Shown piece by piece: positions 62,086 through 64,000 of a stretch of DNA of 64,000 bases (position 1 is its first letter; each line of letters starts with the position of its first letter). The DNA lies in NCBI GenBank assembly GCA_041748555.1, contig JBGTDA010000231.1, positions 1 through 64,000 on the forward strand. Reading direction: 5' to 3'. Below the pieces are notes generated by a model. The model saw nothing but the letters and a program-made list of their open reading frames with translations. It did not search any database and had not been told where the DNA came from. The DNA comes from Rhodonellum sp041748555. Its GTDB lineage: Bacteria; Bacteroidota; Bacteroidia; Cytophagales; Cyclobacteriaceae. The translations under genes were made by a program, and so were the position numbers.

Positions 62086-62232
62086 TCCCACTTCAGAAGT
62101 ACCCTATGGGTAAAAAAAGTTCGACACCAGTCGGGGTCGGTGGGATTGTCTCCGGGTTACTTTGCGCTTAAGGATTGTAACCCGGTTTACCCATGAGGGA
62201 AAATTACCTAAAAGTAAAGTGGATATTCATTA

Positions 62233-62264
62233 AAAAAACCTCTTTGATCTGAAGAGGTTTTTTT
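62233..62264. terminator. Intrinsic terminator after the cystathionine enzyme gene
   Basis: A 12-bp stem (AAAAAACCTCTT and AAGAGGTTTTTT) with a 7-nt loop has A/T tracts on both sides. It lies 10 bp beyond the metB-type stop on the minus strand. Confidence 0.88.
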
Positions 62265-62273
62265 ATGGGTTAA

Positions 62274-63419
62274 TTAAATTTTAGCCAAGGCATCTGCGAT
62301 GTCTTTCTTAAGATCGTCCACATCTTCAATCCCGACACTCAGTCTGATGAGAGAATCCACCAAACCTACTTTTTCCCTTTCGGCCTGTGGAATACTGGCA
62401 TGGGTCATAGTGGCAGGATGGCCACACAGGGACTCCACTCCGCCCAGTGATTCGGCCAGGGAGAAAATATGCAGGTTTTCCAGAATCTTGTTGGCATCTG
62501 ACATTTTGTTTCCTACCAATGTAAAAGATATCATACCACCGAAATCCCGCATCTGATTTTTGGCTGTTTCATGATTGGGATGGTCATCAAAACCAGGCCA
62601 AAACACTTTGGCCACCTTTGGATGGTTTTTCAGATAAGCTGCTATTGTTTTTCCATTTTGGCAGTGTCTTTCCATTCTGATATGCAGGGTTTTGATTCCT
62701 CTCAGCACCAAAAAACAATCCTGCGGCCCGGGAGTGGCCCCACATGCATTTTGAATAAATGCAAGTTTTTCGGCCAGCTGATCATCATTCACAATCAAGG
62801 CTCCCATTACGACATCGGAATGACCACCAAGATATTTGGTAGCTGAATGCATCACGATATCTGCCCCCAGATCCAATGGGTTTTGGAGAAAGGGAGTTGC
62901 AAAAGTATTATCGACACCAAAAAGGATGTTGTGTTTTTTGGCAATTGACCCAACTGCTTTGATATCAATGATATTCATCATCGGATTGGTCGGTGTCTCC
63001 GCCCAGATCAACTTGGTATTTTCGTTGATATAATTAGATATTGCTTCAGGTTGATCCATGGATATGAAATGGAATTTGATCCCATATCTTTCAAAGATTT
63101 TGGTGAAAATCCGATAAGACCCTCCATATAGATCATTGGTACTGATCACTTCATCTCCCGGGTTCAATAATTTGATGATGGCATCGATGGCGCCAAGCCC
63201 TGATGAAAAACAAAGTCCGTGTTTCCCGTTTTCAAGCGCAGCCAGATTGTTTTGTAAGGCAGTCCGTGTGGGATTATGGGTTCTGGAATATTCATAACCT
63301 TTGTTATCACCCGGAGATTTTTGAACGTAGGTGGATGTTTGATAAATAGGAGTCATAATCGCCCCTGTGGCAGGATCCGGTTCTATTCCGGCATGTATTG
63401 CTTTTGTTCCAAATTTCAT
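62274..63419 (-). CDS. Cystathionine gamma-synthase/lyase (Cys/Met PLP enzyme)
   Basis: The protein has 381 residues from the ATG at 63419, giving KFGTKAIHAGIEPDPATGA; an ATG 24 bases upstream is possible. Family blocks are YSRTHNPTRTALQNNLAALE, CFSSGLGAIDA (about 71-81), the PLP lysine in SATKYLGGHSDVVMG (about 199-213) and SLGGVESLCGHPATMTH near the C-terminus. It belongs to the cystathionine gamma-synthase, gamma-lyase and O-acetylhomoserine sulfhydrylase group; which reaction applies cannot be fixed by eye. It is monocistronic, with a strong terminator. Confidence 0.9.
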   Translation of the reverse strand: MKFGTKAIHAGIEPDPATGAIMTPIYQTSTYVQKSPGDNKGYEYSRTHNPTRTALQNNLAALENGKHGLCFSSGLGAIDAIIKLLNPGDEVISTNDLYGGSYRIFTKIFERYGIKFHFISMDQPEAISNYINENTKLIWAETPTNPMMNIIDIKAVGSIAKKHNILFGVDNTFATPFLQNPLDLGADIVMHSATKYLGGHSDVVMGALIVNDDQLAEKLAFIQNACGATPGPQDCFLVLRGIKTLHIRMERHCQNGKTIAAYLKNHPKVAKVFWPGFDDHPNHETAKNQMRDFGGMISFTLVGNKMSDANKILENLHIFSLAESLGGVESLCGHPATMTHASIPQAEREKVGLVDSLIRLSVGIEDVDDLKKDIADALAKI

Positions 63420-63589
63420 AATTTCTTGTTTTCTATTAATCAATGAAGATTTTTTTAAGCTTTAAAAACCTTTACTTTGCCCTATACAAACACGAAGTAG
63501 TATTAACAATTCCTTTATCATGCAAAATCTCCTGATTGGATTGATGTTTCCTTCTGAAATGGTTTTCTTTGGGCGACCAAGACCCAAAG

Positions 63590-64000
63590 ATGGATAAAAA
63601 GAAAAGCATTTTCAAGAGTTTAAGAAGGATGTCGGGTAATAATCCGGCAATGGTGGTTGCTTTTGGTTGGGTGGCTATAATGCCTAGTGTCGGTAGTCTT
63701 TTGCTGATACCATATTTCATCAATCAGGCCGAATCCTTTCATCGGCTGGATATTTTTGCAGTTCAAAACTGGACCATTTACCTAAGCTTAAGCACCATCC
63801 TCATGGGATTGGCGGTTTTACCAACTACCATGGTCGCAGGTCTCTCAGGATTTCTCTTCGGGTGGAATGCCTTCATATTTGTTGTTATTGGATATACTTT
63901 AGCCACACTGATCGGGTATGGGCTGGGTAAAAAAGCCGATCAAGGCAGTCTCGACCTGATCCTCAGTGAGTATCCGAAAGTGCAGAGGCTCATACAAAGA
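63590..64000 (+). CDS. VTT/TVP38-type (DedA-like) membrane protein, 3' partial
   Basis: Starting at ATG 63590, 137 codons stay open to the window edge with no stop. The protein has several hydrophobic segments at about 20-42, 60-80 and 92-112, with GFLFGWNAFIFVVIGYTLAT and a GYGLGKKAD block. This is the shape of the VTT (TVP38/TMEM64/DedA) superfamily of small-molecule or lipid membrane proteins. The C-terminal half lies beyond the window. The ATG used is the first possible; an internal ATG at codon 14 is less likely. Confidence 0.7.
   Translation, partial: MDKKKSIFKSLRRMSGNNPAMVVAFGWVAIMPSVGSLLLIPYFINQAESFHRLDIFAVQNWTIYLSLSTILMGLAVLPTTMVAGLSGFLFGWNAFIFVVIGYTLATLIGYGLGKKADQGSLDLILSEYPKVQRLIQR

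Noticed and set aside
63472..63723. Minus-strand 83-codon frame as a gene
   Set aside because: It is antisense to the start of the VTT-domain protein, which has clear membrane segments and a better start.

Overview
The window reads as chromosomal DNA of a Bacteroidota bacterium, most likely of the Cytophagales (a Cyclobacteriaceae-like relative). The grounds are an IPExxxVDY-family protein, a PorV/PorQ-like outer membrane protein, a CarboxypepD_reg-type TonB receptor, a serine palmitoyltransferase-like enzyme, a tiny Hc1 histone-like protein, a TPR-LuxR one-protein regulator and promoters of the TTTG-N20-TAnnTTTG kind. Shine-Dalgarno sites are weak or absent, and several genes start at TTG or GTG. 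No rRNA, intact tRNA, CRISPR array or intact IS was seen.

Layout. 1-7.9 kb: TolC/HlyD efflux pair, a tight maf-DUF1015-accC operon, a sphingolipid-type acyltransferase and the Hc1 protein. 7.9-13.7 kb: an M1 peptidase, then a surface-polysaccharide block (dTDP-glucose dehydratase, UDP-sugar epimerase, GT4 glycosyltransferase) flanked by two copies of a dispersed ~60-bp repeat. 14.3-16.8 kb: convergent proC and glutamate dehydrogenase, separated by an unusual 30-bp tandem repeat with a facing inverted copy. 17-23.5 kb: a decaying phosphate-scavenging locus, with an intact beta-propeller phytase and TPR-LuxR regulator but a TonB receptor lacking its plug and a frameshifted metallophosphoesterase. 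23.5-27.1 kb: an accessory patch with a toxin-antitoxin deletion fusion, a wrecked IS5-type transposase, a zeta-like kinase with a small overlapping partner gene and a lone oxidoreductase, the last units separated by palindromes. 27.1-31 kb: an ABC export operon whose FtsX permease carries one in-frame stop. 31-34.7 kb: a lipoprotein, an S10 peptidase, a Zn-ribbon protein and ssb.

34.9-55.7 kb is mostly core: pfkA, miaA, two response-regulator proteins (one with an Hpt domain), an MBL hydrolase, an NFACT/RqcH-like protein, pyk, acpP-fabF-rnc, nadE, lgt, yidD, then a run of outer-membrane and secreted proteins (BamA/TamA-like, PorV/PorQ-like, a helix-hairpin-helix barrel, an HEIGH zinc metalloprotease). 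55.7-64 kb is mixed: a third copy of the dispersed repeat, a VOC protein, a Crp/Fnr remnant, a DUF6567 lipoprotein, an ECF sigma pair, an alpha/beta hydrolase, AlkB, a lactonase-type propeller, a 21-bp (7-residue) minisatellite, a cystathionine synthase/lyase and the start of a VTT-domain membrane protein that runs off the end.

The strongest leads are the two minisatellite-like intergenic structures (15.1-15.4 kb and 61.9-62.1 kb), the dispersed repeat family, and the cluster of recently broken genes at 17.8-20.5, 23.7-24.7, 28.2 and 56.5 kb. I did not find a clear, complete, previously undescribed defence or secretion system. All family names rest on motif recognition by eye; no database search was run.
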